Source: Maratus speciosus
Taxonomy: Eukaryota; Arthropoda; Arachnida; Araneae; Salticidae
Reading direction: 5' to 3'
Length of the DNA stretch: 64,000 nucleotides
Assembly: GCA_963932465.1 (NCBI GenBank)
Contig: OZ010786.1
Location: forward strand, 269,112,411 to 269,176,410
The translations under genes were made by a program, and so were the position numbers. Shown piece by piece: positions 1 to 12,484 of the stretch (its first letter is position 1; each line of letters starts with the position of its first letter). The notes beneath the pieces were generated by a model. It saw nothing but the letters and a program-made list of their open reading frames with translations, did no database searches and was not told where the DNA came from.

Positions 1-134
1 GTATAATACTACCGATTTTCATATTTTTGTATGCATTATTTTCCTTAGTATTAACAAGGAAAGACCTCCGGCCACAAAAAATTCAAAACCGGCGGCGGCG
101 GCGATGACAGCGGTAGTTACTTTTTTTTAGAATA
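1..134 (-). mobile_element. Partial GC-palindrome-ended element, 5' part (cut by window edge)
   Basis: Reverse-complement match to the left part of the element at 51581-52900: shared AAAAAAAAGTAACTACCGCT block, a short CGG run, then the GTGACCGG-like segment and the ATATGAAAATCGGTAG-like segment. The rest lies beyond the window start. It carries only about 4 CGG units where the 51.6 kb copy has about 15. No coding content. Confidence 0.75.
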
Positions 135-880
135 CTGAGATTAATTTCATAATTCATATCATAAAATGATATAAATTACAAATTCAAAGTATTTATGTTT
201 GGGTATTTTAGTATTATTGCTACACAAAAAATTAGCACATGAAAAGTATAATTTCAGGAGATATTAATGAAAATATGAAATTGTAATTTAACATTAGGAG
301 CACTAAATTTTGAATGGTTATAATTCAAAAACTTATCCTTCAAATTACTTGAAATTTGGTATCAAGGCCTAGTTTGAACCGAAGATTTGAAATATCTTGT
401 TAAAATTGGGTATTGCTATTGAAACAAATGAAGTTTGGGTTAGTTTTAATATGTAGATGGCTCCCTAAGCAAATTTTATATATATCATTTAAAAGTAGAC
501 TTTATTTCCAATCTTTCGGTACCAGTAACTTTCTTCTACGATAATTTGTTGAGGAGTTAGTAGGGGGTGTTACCTTTTTTTCCCACGACTGTACATACAT
601 GGGCTTTCACAATACATAACGATATGGCATAAGCAAAAGTTTAAGGAGAAAAAAATCACACTGAAATAAACAGGTACAAAATCCAAACTTGAAATACATA
701 TAAAGAAAACACTTACTGATACAAGCAAGTTTTACCTTCCCTGGTACTGGTTTGCTTATGCAACGGAAAAATTTATAAATGTACGATGAATCCCCATCTA
801 TTTATCTTCACAATTAGCTACATTTTTCTCCCCTAAAAAATGTTTCGAAAAATTGACCTTTGGTCGGCTATATTGGAAAA
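135..880. other. Unrecognised AT-rich sequence, no gene seen
   Basis: No open frame of note, no clear terminal repeats and no RNA signature. Probably decayed repeat sequence. Confidence 0.5.
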
Positions 881-1085
881 CTACTCCACTGTGCGACGGT
901 TTAAAAAATGAAAATGTGCGATGCTTAGAAGTTTAAGAAATTGCAATAGAGATTATCCCGTACAATGATATATCTGCTTTGTTTTACGGCTGGCTTATAT
1001 AACACAACAGTATTTTTTAGAGATGGCACTTTAACAGCTGGTCGAAAGAAATAGCATATCGAGGGCTAATAAGGCATACGGCATA
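880..1085 (-). repeat. Dispersed repeat family X, fragment
   Basis: Shares GCATATC(A/G)AGGGCTAATAA and the TTTTACGG(C/A)TGGCTTATA segment with 12700-12885. The family also occurs at 19857-20170, 34550-34710 and 46688-46900, where its other end begins like a Helitron head (TCTATATTATAAAGG). This is the interior, in reverse orientation to those heads. Non-coding. Confidence 0.6.
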
Positions 1086-1642
1086 GATTATGAAACACTT
1101 TCCAACACATTCAGAATACTATAATAAAACATCTCAGTTTACTAAGGTGAAAGATGGCGCCTAAATGTACTATTTGGAAAACGCATAATGCATTTGAAAA
1201 TCCAATTTCTGCTATCACCATCAATAGTCGGGAAAATATATGATTTTTTCTGAGCAGCCCTGTATATGATCTATAAATATGTATGTGTGCTACATAGTGA
1301 AATTTAGTTCAATTAAACGCACAGCACTGTTAAAAATGTCCATTCAGTTCCATTAAATGTTTCCGCTAATAAACGGATGTTGTTGAAAACTTTTGTGCAG
1401 CCCTGTTTATGATCTATAGAATTTGTACGCACCAAGTAATATTTAAATAATTAAATTTAAAAACGCATACCACAATTGAAAACGCACTTCCAGCAATTAT
1501 TGTTCGTAGGATTCAATAGTTTAATTATTGTCCATTTTTTTCTGTAGCCGAATTCTTTTGTGTGTTCTGGTAAATTAGCGATAAATTCTATTTTCACCAC
1601 GTTGTATAATAAGAACCTTGTAGTACAACTGCAGTGACATAA
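1085..1642. repeat. Degenerate ~140 bp tandem repeat family W, copy 1
   Basis: Recurrent diverged units hold the landmarks 'AACGCA(C)TT..CAGCAATTA', 'GCAGCCCTGT(A/T)TATGATCTATA' and 'GAAACACTTTCCAACACA'. The same landmarks recur at 36410-37560, 40600-40798 and 43514-44170. The short open frame on the minus strand here is just a gap between stops in this repeat. Confidence 0.6.
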
Positions 1643-2601
1643 TCTAATATATAAAAACGAAAATTTGTCTGTCTGTCTGTCTGTAATTCTATACAAATCC
1701 ACAGTTTGGAAGCCAGAATTGTGAAATGTTACGTACATGTGAGTTAAAACACGGCCAAAGCAACTAAAGTAATCCGGGATCGAAATAATTTATAGTTAAC
1801 TTTTAATTAATGAAGCACCAATTTAACATCAATTTCCTATCAAATGTAAACATTTTTCGTTATAGCAGTTGCCAACAATTAAAAATTCACAATAAAATTC
1901 TTGCCACAACAATTACTGTTCTATTAGAAGATTTCCACATGAAAAATGAAATAAAATAAATAACTAGACAAATTTTTAAAAAAGGGATTATTACCGTCAT
2001 AATTTTTCTATTGCAAGATTTCCACGTGAAAAAGGAAAATGAAATGAATAGTTTCACGAATAATAATAAAAAAGAGACTATTACGTCATATTGGAAATAG
2101 AATCGACGTCAGCAGGTAAACATATAATGTCATATGAGTTTGAAAAAAAGTAATGAAACATGATAAAAACCAGATTATGGAAATAGTGGCATATTTTAAC
2201 ATTTTGATGTTCTCTGAATTTGTTTTCACCATTTTTAAATTTATTTCCTATTAAGTGTGTGTATGCATGAATATTAGAATTTTCACAAAGGTTTAGGTAG
2301 AACTGAAATAAAGATTTCAGATTTTTTTCAAATAAAATTCATAGAATTTTTGTACTTGCAATTTTTTTTAATCATGAAAAAAGTATTTAAATGACAAAAT
2401 ACTTGGAAACAAATTTTCATCAAAGGTTTTAATTTAGCTCTTAATCCAGATCTCAGATTATTTTACTAAGTAAATAGGCAATCTGTTGTCTGGATTAAAT
2501 GAAAAAAAAAGGAGTGAAAATTACGTAAATTAACACGCAATCGTTGATTTTTCAAAACAAACATTCTTAAAATTCCGGGCACCGCCGGGTACTTTAGCTA
2601 G
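1643..2601 (+). mobile_element. Non-autonomous Helitron A
   Basis: Begins TCTAATATATAAAAACG followed by a GTCT microsatellite. Ends with a GC hairpin (CCGGGCACCGCCGGG-type, 2575-2589), a short AT spacer and CTAG (2598-2601). The flanks are A on the left and T on the right, as expected for rolling-circle insertion at AT without target duplication. It has no Rep/helicase frame, so it would depend on proteins supplied elsewhere. Confidence 0.75.
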
Positions 2602-3800
2602 TATATATATACCCCCTCCCCCATTTTGCAAAGTACATTTAAAGTTAAAAACATTAAATTTAATATGTGCATAATAAAACATTCTTTTATATTATAACTG
2701 TAACTTAATTGATATTATTATTAATTTACTTACTATTTAATAAAATAGTTAAAAATAATTATAAACATTCTAATATAGATGATAAGTGATTATTATCGAT
2801 ATTTAGATGTGCTTTTTTAGTATGTTCTTTTTGTGTTTTAAGATTCGATGCAATTGTTCTACAGTTATATAAGGTATTTACATTATTTACAACAGATGGA
2901 AGCACTATAAAATATTTTATTTCAAGGTGTGTGTATTCTTTAAATAAGTTCAGCTAGATGGCAGCATTAAATAATTATTTATTTAGTTCTAAATAATATT
3001 GTTGCCATATAATTTATTTATATTTTAATTTTTTTCTAAGTTATTACACGTTTAAATTTAAATAATTTAATTCTATATACTTTTAGTAATCATTTATTAC
3101 ATGATCATTTTAATGCATATAATAATTTTTATAATAAAGACGATATATGTTAATTATTTTTATTAGAAGTTGTGTATTTTTTCTGCACACTGTGTTGTTT
3201 TGCAACCGTAAGAATTCGATTTTAACTGTATCAATAAATCGGCGGGACTCTTGCTGTGATAATATTGCTACTTGTTCAAGATTTAATAGGGTCATTGCAA
3301 TTCTCTTGCATGGTATGTCTTCAAATTTAATTGTTTCTTTAAATTAATATTGTTCATTATTACGGATCTTGTATTGATTAATATTTTTATTTAATTCAAT
3401 TTACCTGTCATGGTAAATTTATGGTTTTTTTGGTGTGTGGTCGATCGGGTACATAAAGAATCTAATTTTTAAATTATGCTGAATTCTTTTACAGAAATCG
3501 ACTATGCTTTTGCTTATATTGGTGTTTCATGTACCCTTGATGAAGTGAAGTGCTAAATAAGCTTCCGGCTCCATCCTTCCATTTGATCTATTATTTGTTT
3601 ACAATATGTCTTTTAAGTGTTCAACATTATTTAGTTGGGTTTTTGTTTCATATGTCTTTAATAGATTTTTTTTATCAAAATTTGGTGGTTTTTCATATGT
3701 TAATATGGATTAATCGTATGCAATGTGCTAGTCAACTGGTGGATTTTGCTTGATTAGTATTACTTGTATAAGGTTCCATCTGTATTTTGTATAATGTTAC
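2602..3800. other. Unrecognised AT-rich sequence
   Basis: Two open frames of 66-67 codons on the plus strand (3147-3347, 3550-3753) show no domain I recognise and no codon-like composition difference from their surroundings. No repeat boundary found. I treat the stretch as non-coding. Confidence 0.45.
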
Positions 3801-4170
3801 AGTTATAATTTGCTACTAAATTTATTAATTTATTGAATTAATTATTGTAATAGGAAATAGATGATGATTTGTAACTATATTATGGCTATGTATATATATA
3901 TATATATCAATTTCAATATGTTTAAAATAGTGTAATATTATTAAAATACACCGCAAACGATTTTTCTCCATAAACCGTAATGTAACGGAATTATTTTCAG
4001 TGTAAATGAACCGTATATGCTTAATTTTCACTTAATTTTCAATACTGAACATGATATAGTCAACTCCAATAACATATATAGATTTCATGGCGATCAGACA
4101 ATATTTATGCGAGTTAGAGCACAATCAGACAGACAGACAAACCGAATTCATTAAACACTTTTCAACTGTA
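3800..4170 (+). repeat. Repeat family W fragment with GACAGACAGACA tail
   Basis: Includes a TA microsatellite (about 3891-3908), the unit with AAACCGTAATGTAACGGAAT, then 'GAGTTAGAGC' and a GACAGACAGACAAACCGAAT segment. The same order is seen at 43900-44160. A reverse-oriented version of the ACCGTAATGTAACGGAAT unit lies inside the neighbouring element at about 4905-4990. Confidence 0.55.
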
Positions 4171-4692
4171 TTTTGGGAAGGGTTAAAAGCTCGGATGCCC
4201 TACGTTTTTTAAAGAGAGAACAATGAGAGTTCGCTCCCAACGGAGATTTTTAAAATTCCGATGCGTCAGTAAAATCATTAATAGATTTACCATTATTAAA
4301 AAATATAATTACCGTTTTAAAAAAACTATACAAATAAAGAGAAAATTATTTTCTAAACACTGCTTTATAAAAGTTGTGTTATTTATTCAGTAATTTTTTT
4401 AATTACACCCCAGGGTTTTAAAGCGGCAAAATTAAAGATTTTATCTGCTCCGTGTTTTGAAAAATATCACAGTAAATTAATAATTTATATGTAAAATGCG
4501 TGTAAAAATAAGTTTTAAAAATACATTCTGTTAAATATTTTCTTGCGATGTTTTGATTAATAATGCTTCCGTGGAAAGTTTTAACACTTTTTAAACAGTA
4601 TGTTATGATATTAATTATTTCTTTTGAAAGTTTTGAGACTTATTTATCATGATTTTCTTGTCATTTTTTATGTTTTTTCTCAACCTTTTTCT
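4171..4692. other. Unrecognised AT-rich sequence
   Basis: No gene, hairpin or repeat boundary noticed. Confidence 0.4.
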
Positions 4693-5075
4693 AGGTGCGT
4701 TCGTAATTATATAAATACGTATCACCTATAGTCGTCGTTCGATCTGTCTGTTCGTATATGTCTGTATGGCCACATATTACAGAGCAAAAACTACCCAACC
4801 GAATGATCTGAAATTCTAATTATGTAATTGTCGTAAAATTTTGTCGAGTCATTTCAAATTTTATGAAAATCGGGTGTATAGTTTAATTACAGGGACGTTT
4901 TCCGTTACATTACGGCCAATGGGAAAATATTATTTTAAATGCATTTTAATGATGTTATAGCCTGTCGAACAGAATGAAATTGATATGCACTTAAGAAGTG
5001 CATCAAAATATACATTCAGTACAATATGCGGTGCAAAAAAATATTTATAAATCTAGTTATAGTACGAACGCACCT
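4693..5075 (+). mobile_element. AGGTGCGTTCGTA-TIR element, copy 1
   Basis: Left end AGGTGCGTTCGTAATTAT and right end ATAGTACGAACGCACCT form terminal inverted repeats around a non-coding ~380 bp interior with the CACCTATAGTCGTCG motif. Two more copies (37592-40112, 49107-49550) share both the interior and the flank beyond the AGGTACG end (TGTGGCAAATG on the opposite strand). The true mobile unit may therefore be larger than the TIR interval. Confidence 0.65.
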
Positions 5076-5449
5076 CATTTGCCACGTTTGATGTGCAATT
5101 TCCGACTTGTTTGTTATTAAATTTATCATTTGTGCTTCCTGAAACAGTATTTGCTAATTGCAAAATTTAGAAATTTATTCAAACTTATTGTAATTGTTTG
5201 CAGCACATCTCTGTGACAGGCCGACATTTGGTTGTATTAAAAAGTTATCATAATAAATTTTTGAAAGATTTTTTTTTCTTCTATTTGCAAATCAAGACGT
5301 TGAAGTACAATAAGTACATATATTTTAATAATATATTTTTGCGTTCATGTTCTGCTTTTCCTCCAATATCTATTCAAAGAATTTTCTTCCATAAAGACTT
5401 TAATGTCAATAAAATCATAAGACGAAATGCAATATTCCACCTTGATTCA
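5076..5449. other. Shared flank of the AGGTGCG element, then unrecognised sequence
   Basis: The first ~50 bp (CATTTGCCACGTTTGATGTG onward) recur in reverse beside the copies at 37.6 and 49.1 kb. The remainder includes the end of a 97-codon plus-strand frame (5198-5491) that runs into the fold-back arm and has no recognisable domain. Confidence 0.45.
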
Positions 5450-6170
5450 GTCACAAAATATGAATTTGTAAAAGCTCACCGTTTTAATTAAAAGGCGACA
5501 AAGATGATAATAATACGGATGCTACAAGTTAAAAATATGCATTTTATTTAAATTTCCTAGTACTTTCGACCTGTAATCCCGCGGCCATCATCAGGGAATA
5601 TTTTTAATTAATTGCTGTTGCATTCATTAAAATACCTCACTTTGTTTGAAATGGGAGAGTCTATAATTATTAGGGTAGCTGGAAGTAAAAGTGGCAGTGC
5701 CTTGGATTGAACTTATGTAGAGAAACATATTTAACTGCCGTTCTATTTATTTTAATATGTCACTTTGTTAAATGCGTAGTTGGACAGTAGTAGAAGTAGC
5801 TTCCAATGCGCATTTAACATGTTAAATTCTGTGCGCATTTAAAATGAAAGTGACGTATGGGTACAAAGTATGGTATTAAAATAAATGAAACGGCAGTTAA
5901 ATATTTTTCTCTACAAAAGTTCAATCTAAGCCACTGCTACTTGTACTTCCAGCTATCGTAACAATTATAGACTCTCCCATTTGAATGAATGCAACAGCAT
6001 TTAATAAAAATATTTCTTCACGATGGCCACGCGATTGCAGGCCGAAAGTACTAGGAAAATTAAATAAAATATATATATTTTTTAAAACTTGTAGCATCTA
6101 TATTATTATTATCTTTGTCGCCTTTTAAGTAAAACGGTGAGCTTTTTAAAGTTCATATTGTATATTTTGG
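5450..6170. mobile_element. ~0.7 kb fold-back element
   Basis: The sequence is a long imperfect palindrome. AAAGCTCACCGTTTTAATTA at 5471 returns as AAAACGGTGAGCTTTT at about 6130-6145, and AAAAGGCGACAAAGATGATA (5490) is matched by ATTATCTTTGTCGCCTTTTA near 6108-6128. The inner arms also match (CCTAGTACTTTCGACCTG against GCCGAAAGTACTAGG). No coding capacity. The left arm contains a hammerhead-like core, described under findings. Confidence 0.75.
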
Positions 6171-8630
6171 GATTTTAATATGCTTTCTGCTTTTTAAATT
6201 TTCCAACGTGGATTATCCCTTTGAAACATTTTTATAAAACACAAATAAATTTAAAAAATCAAAAAACCCGACTTCGAAAAAAGCTAACTAACTAATTATT
6301 TCTCATCAATGTGAAACTATTTTTTATATTACTTAACTATTTTTTTTATTTACTTGTATTGATGACGTTTAAGTTTTGTTTAATTGTTGGTTCCTATCCA
6401 TAAATACTGTTTTGATGAGGCCTATAGATGTCTATGATGGTCAGAGTTGCAGTAAAGCTAGAGATCCTACCTACACAACTTCCAGGTTGTATAATATTTT
6501 AACGGAGCTTCTGACTGCAAAATAGTCAATGAAACATAGTCTTCATTTTGAAAGACCTGTCCAATGATATGCCACTGAATTGGGTGCGTAAATTTTTTTT
6601 TTCGTTTCTACCGCCATTTTGTATTTTACGGCCGCCATTTTGAATTTATAAAAACAAAACCTAGCCTATAACCATAGGACCGTTAAGATGAATCGATAGA
6701 GACCTCATTTATTAAAATCCATCCAGCCGTTCTGAGGATTCGAGGGTATAAAGAAATCCACATACCCAGATACGCGTGAAACACATAACCGTTCTTTTTA
6801 GTCGGGTAAAAGTATGCATATAAACATGTGATTGTACAACATACATATAGGTCAATTAATATACAGGATGCCCCGAAAGGTGGCGTTGGAACTTTAAGAG
6901 GTAATAGAGAACATATCTTTTGCATAGGAAACGAGGGCCGCAATCCACTCTTTCAGTCATAAATACAGGGTGTTTCGCTTGAAGTCAGACGCAGATTTTC
7001 TCTCGTAATTTGTATTGATAAACAAAAGTTCCTCTCCCTCTGTATCGCTCTCTCTGTATGTGTATGTTTGCTGCCGATGGCTAGGGAAATTTATCGCACG
7101 TAGAGGTCTGCAAATTTGGGAGCCGGATGAATGAAAACAGCTCTCAATGCATCTGAACACCAGATTTTGGATTTTTTTAAAATTAGATGTTTTATTATTT
7201 AATATTTAAGTGAGAAATTTGTGCTTTTTCCGAATCTCTGAAGTTCACCGGCGAATTTCATCCACTCAGTATTTAAGTAAAACAAATTTAGAAAAATCCC
7301 AAATGACATGTAATAAGTATTGTTTCAGTTTATTTTATACCAATTTTTGTATGATTTAAAATTATCTATATACTTGAATTATATACATGTTCTATGTATG
7401 AATTACTGAACTCGTTTAAGGACAAGTAATACTAATCTACAAACTGAAAATTTCTGTATGTCTTATGAACGTATGTTATATTTTCTTATTAATTTGAGTC
7501 AACGTTTTTGCAAACATAAGCGTAAACATAGCACTCGTTTTTTAGCTATTACCTGCAATAAAACCCCAATTTTTAGTGAAATAGGAAAGATAATAAAGAT
7601 AAAAAATTTAAAATATTTACACTTATTTTTAACTTTATCTATTAAATTTGAAATTTATGAACAATATTAAAACATCAACTTTAGCATCGGTCTAGAAACC
7701 CTGTTTCTTTTTTATATCGTTTATGAGCCATTTCAGAAAATTTTTATAAATCAAGTTCCAGTTGTAGAGTTGGCAAATCAAATGTATCAATATTCATGAG
7801 CCGAGTGGGCCCGTTTTACTCTCAATTGTTGTGGTAATTCCTATAACACTCTTTTTAAATATTTCGCAAAATGTAAATTTTTTATTTGCTCGAAGCGAAG
7901 TCTTGTCTCGATTGTACTGATTGCTGAAATATAAAATGAAATCACATTTGTTTTTCAGATTTTTGAGATTCATATACAGCGAGTTAGCTGAAATCGACTA
8001 GTTTTTCGTCATTGAAAGAAGCTTACCAGGGACTTAACTACAAAGATCGCTAAGATAATAAATTACCCTTGCATTCGAACTTCATGTATAGACGCTCCCT
8101 GTAGGCTGGATCCTCTAATGTGTTTTCGATTTTTCATGGGCGAGAAGCGTATCAAGACCGATATAGGATCCCTGAATTACGGAATTACACTCTCATTTTT
8201 CAATTATTGATTTTTGAGATTTATGTGTGGCGAGTTAGTGTGAGTCACTGATAATTTTTTATGAATATCTCGAATTTACCGAATATTTTTTCCTCAAATT
8301 TCCTTCAAAAACGTTTTTTATTCCTACAAATTTGTTTTGGTTTTATCGCTGTGCCGTCATTTCTCGTATCCTGCTATGTCAGATGTCTCAGAAATGTCTT
8401 CTTCAAAGAAAATTTTACTTAAAAATACTTCATTAAATAATAATTATAATTTTCTTACTGTATTCGTATTACATCATTCTATCAATACTGTTTAATTATA
8501 TTTTGCAGTCATATTTTTCATTATGTTTTGGATATGCGCTTTTAATATGTGATGACTTCCCCTAGATTATTGTTGCTCTAATCAGAATAGATTATTTCTT
8601 CTGTTTGATGCGAATACATATACGTTTTTG
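6171..8630. other. Unrecognised AT-rich sequence with isolated TE-end-like motifs
   Basis: 6264-6290 holds an AAAAAACCCGACTTCGAAAA motif often seen near arthropod repeats. 'ATACAGGATGCCCCGAAAGG' (about 6861) and 'ATACAGGGTGTTTCGCTTG' (about 6962) resemble common transposon termini, but I could not pair them with opposite ends. Open frames here have no recognisable product. Confidence 0.4.
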
Positions 8631-10915
8631 TTTAGAAAAATGCATCAAACATAAAATTTATGAAGCAAACTGAAAAAGTAAGTCGTAGAAAACTCTCGAA
8701 ATTATTAAAATTAAGATACGTTAAGAAAAGGACGACATCATCGCATGAGAGAAGTTTAAAAGGACAACGTACACTGTAAAAAAAATTCTGCATTTTACAA
8801 CAAAAGATACTGGCACCTCGACTGCCAACACAGTTTCTGTAAAACCTACAATCTGCTGTGTTTAAGATTGTTATAAAATTTCTCAAGTCTGGGTAAAGTC
8901 ACGTTGCTATTGTCTGCGATGTGCAAGTGGCAGAAATAATTAAATTTTTACTTCACTTCTTCCTTGAATTCGATTTCATCGGTTCTTGAAAAATTACAAT
9001 AGAAAGTGCAGGAAAAATCCCGATATTTTTTCATAGTGCTCAATAAATCTGAAAAATGTACAACTTAGACGGAAAAACGTACAATCTGATAATCCTCTGA
9101 ATAGAAATCAAACGTATTTCTTAAATGTGTTTTGTATTGAGTTTTCTTCTTTTTGTGTTTTTATCAAAACAGACCAGCCTTAGTACCATTCATACAGCAC
9201 CGGGCTAAGAGAAAACGCAAAGTTTCAATTTGGCGCCCCCCCTCCCCCAAACACTTTTTCGTTGTGGCATGTGTCACAAAATTGAAAAGTGCAGAAACAG
9301 AAATAAATTCTATTGATTACATACTTCGCGTTTATTTTGGAACTTTACGTTTAATTAAAATGCAGAAGCTCCAAACAATTAACTAACATAAGAGACTTAT
9401 ATTTTGGCAAAGAGAATCTCGGAAATGGTGTAGAGAAAATGTATCTAACAGTACAGTATAGCAGTTTACAACCCTTTTGTATTCCCAGAAGGAAACACCA
9501 TGCTATTTTTAGAGCATATGCTATTGCCACAAGCACAAAATGAAAATTACAGACTCTGAAAAGAGAAGGTTAACGAAAGAGACCAAGACAAAGACCTAAA
9601 ACAAGTTTTGAACAGAAAAAAGTCCTTATTCATAAATTTACATTTCGTTTATAGGATAAAGAATAATGCAATAACATTTGAAGCGAAACATGAACGTACT
9701 TTTATTGGGGAAAAAATTCCCAGTTGCAAAAAAGAAGAAAAAGCGGGGTTTGTAGTATAAATTTGGCGCCTCCTGAATTTCCGCGCACGGGGTGACTTCC
9801 CCCTTAGCCCCTGCCCCCCGTCCCCTTCGCACGTTCCTGCATTCATATCTTCCTTTGATTTCCCAAAGGTTCTCATCCTTTTGGAAAGGCGTCCTCACAA
9901 ATACTTGTTTCATTTACCATCGCTGCTTCACCTACATAACAGTTCTAACAGTATGTAAAATAAAACAGAAAAGGCTTTCAATTTTAACTGACACTTCAAT
10001 CACTCAAATAATTTCATTTAAATTTTTTTAAAAATACAAATTAAAACATATTCAATTTTTTTGTTATAGTTCAACCTCTAAATAACGGTAACTTAATTAG
10101 AAATATCGGGCGACACACACATGGAAAAAATGGTCAAAAATTAAATGTTAAAAAAAACAGCGACTTCAGAATAATCATGAATGTCTATTTTTTTAAAAGT
10201 ATACTTATAAAATCATTCTTTACAATTTTGTCTAGAGACACAATTTACAATTTTTCTTTACAATTTTGTCTTTATTTATAATTTTTAAAAAGTTCTTTTT
10301 TTGACGAAAATATTTTTTTCTGATCAAATCTATCAAATGGGTTTCTTGTTAAAAGTTAAGAAAATAAACCATATTCAGAAAGCGGATAGACATATACTTC
10401 AATTTTTATAAGAATCTTCTGACAGACATAATTAACAATCGAATTATGGTGTTGATTAATTATTGAATTTAAAGTATTGTTGTGACCCTAGATCAGTAAA
10501 AGAAAGGCTAGCAGATTGCGTATCCACAAAATCTAAGACAATAACTGCAGTTCCTTTCCTGAGTAAATGCTAAGAAGTAAGCTGAAAGAAGAAAAATAAA
10601 TCCATGGAATCTTTTTATTAATTGCAGATACGACATCGTGAGGTAATCCCCTTACAGTACACGAACACAAGTTACTACTTTTCCCTTCTAAAGCCGGTTG
10701 CGAAGTGTAGAGAGATATAATGTATCGAACCACAAAATTTATCAAAATAAAATCCGTTAGCCCTGCCACGTATCAAATTCAAAAACCACAGACGACTATT
10801 TGGCAATAGCTAAAGAATTAAAACTGCTTCCTAAGGAAAAAATAAAAGGAGCAATACGTTCAAATTATTTACCTAAAAATTGCACCAAATGGAAAATATA
10901 TCTCTAATAAGTTAA
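8631..10915. other. Unrecognised sequence with short C-rich patches
   Basis: TTTGGCGCC followed by C-rich stretches occurs at about 9231-9250 and 9762-9830, a low-order repeat typical of decayed elements. Several short overlapping frames exist on both strands. None has a domain signature and none extends across neighbours in a splice-compatible way that I could see. Confidence 0.4.
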
Positions 10916-10919
10916 GTAT

Positions 10920-11690
10920 TAGTATTAGAGTCGATTGAAAATTTGGTTTCGTTTTTCTTTTCGGCCTAAAATCTGAGTTTCACTTAAAATTCGTTTTCTG
11001 CAAAAATGCTTCCAAAAATTCGGCCAGACGAAACTCGACCGAAACTATCTTTATTCCAAAAATCTCGTTTCTTCCTTTGGAAATTTCGAACATTACTTAC
11101 TGATTTGACCTGTTTTGGCTCAAATGAGACATTCTTTATTTAGTGCTATGAACTTTACTGTTTATTATTAGTCATGACTCACTCAAGACGCGAGTGCAAA
11201 TTATAAAGCAAGAAATGATATATGGCTAAACTTTGAAGACGCTTTTCACGTGCTCATTAAAAGCTGCAGACTTGACAATAGTAGAAAATTTTTAGTTTGA
11301 AACCGCAGAAGTGTATCGAATACTCTATGAGAAAGTTCTAGTACAACAGATTGTCATTTACAAAAATCATTATAAAAGATAAATCGAGGTATGTATATCT
11401 AAAACATTTTTTAATTAAAGGAAATTCGCATAATTAGAAAATCATTTTGTGTCGTTGTTTTTTATCGTTAAATTACATTTTAATTTATATGAAAATAAAA
11501 AATTTTGGTTAGAGGCTGTATGGCCAACTCGGGCTATCACGTATAATTAATAAGTAATTGTGTTTATTTATATATGTATTAATTACTTAAAATTTTTTTG
11601 ATAATTTTTGGTTTTGGTTTTCTTTTTTGGACGAAAAGAGGAAGATTACCGAAATTCGGTTTCGGTTTTGGTCAATTCTTATATTATTTT
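10920..11690. repeat. Possible TE remnant rich in TTTCGGTTTTGG / TTCGGCC motifs
   Basis: TTTCGGCC, TTCGGCCAGACGAAACTCG and ATTCGGTTTCGGTTTTGG cluster at the two ends of a ~750 bp block, reminiscent of subterminal motifs of hAT-type elements. I could not identify exact termini or a target duplication. Confidence 0.25.
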
Positions 11691-11779
11691 GTTTTTATCT
11701 AACTGACAGATGTTTAATATTTTTGCTTTTATCTAACTGACTAATGTTTAACTTATCTCTTAAACATTTATAAAGAGTA

Positions 11780-12130
11780 AAGACTAGAGAACATGAATTC
11801 TGCTTTTTCAGAATATAGTGTCGCCTCCGATGAAAAAAAAAGCAGATGTACATACATATAGATACAGTAGAGTTCCAAACTTATACCTGAGCAGCCGTAA
11901 AAAGTTAGAACTCTGATTTTCTGGTCAGAATGGGGAAAAAATATATATAATAAAAAAAAATGTCCATTTCCCCCCCATCCTGACCATTAAATCAGAGTTC
12001 TAACTTTTTACGACTGCCCTTTCATCTTCACCTAACACTTCAATTACAAAGGTTGTTTCATAATAATAGAAGCCATATCAGAAGAAAATAACTCGGTCAA
12101 GCGGGACTCGGATAATCGGCACTCTACTGC
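11780..12130. mobile_element. pogo/Tigger-like miniature element with inner hairpin
   Basis: CAGTAGAGT at 11865 faces ACTCTACTG ending at 12129, and ACTCGGATAATCGGCACTCT at 12108-12125 resembles the pogo-type 'CCGATTATCCGAG' terminus. Between them is a hairpin whose arms contain AAAAAGTTAGAACTCTGATT (about 11898) and its inverse (about 11989). The hairpin and its flank recur at 15525-15900 and 34840-35330. The TA duplication is clear only on the left. Confidence 0.55.
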
Positions 12131-12484
12131 GTATATCAGTTTTAAGACTTAAAACACGTGATTTTATTTTATATAAAACGACGCCATCCGAATCTGCTGA
12201 AGAATGCCACATTTACGATCCAGTCATAAACAACATTTACAATAAAATATGCATAGGACGTCAGTATCTAAAAATAATATACATATCCAGCAAAAAGAAA
12301 TCAGCAAGATACTAGATCAAAAAAATCGCTATCTAATGCCTCATATGCCTTTATTTGATTGTAATATTAATATAGATACTTAAAAAAATTTACTTTATAA
12401 TAGCTCCATGTTTTATCAGATATCATTCATTTATATTTTTCTCAAAATAGCACGTATTTTAATTACATTTTTTTTTTTTAGTTT
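12131..12484. other. Unrecognised AT-rich sequence
   Basis: Nothing recognisable. Confidence 0.4.
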
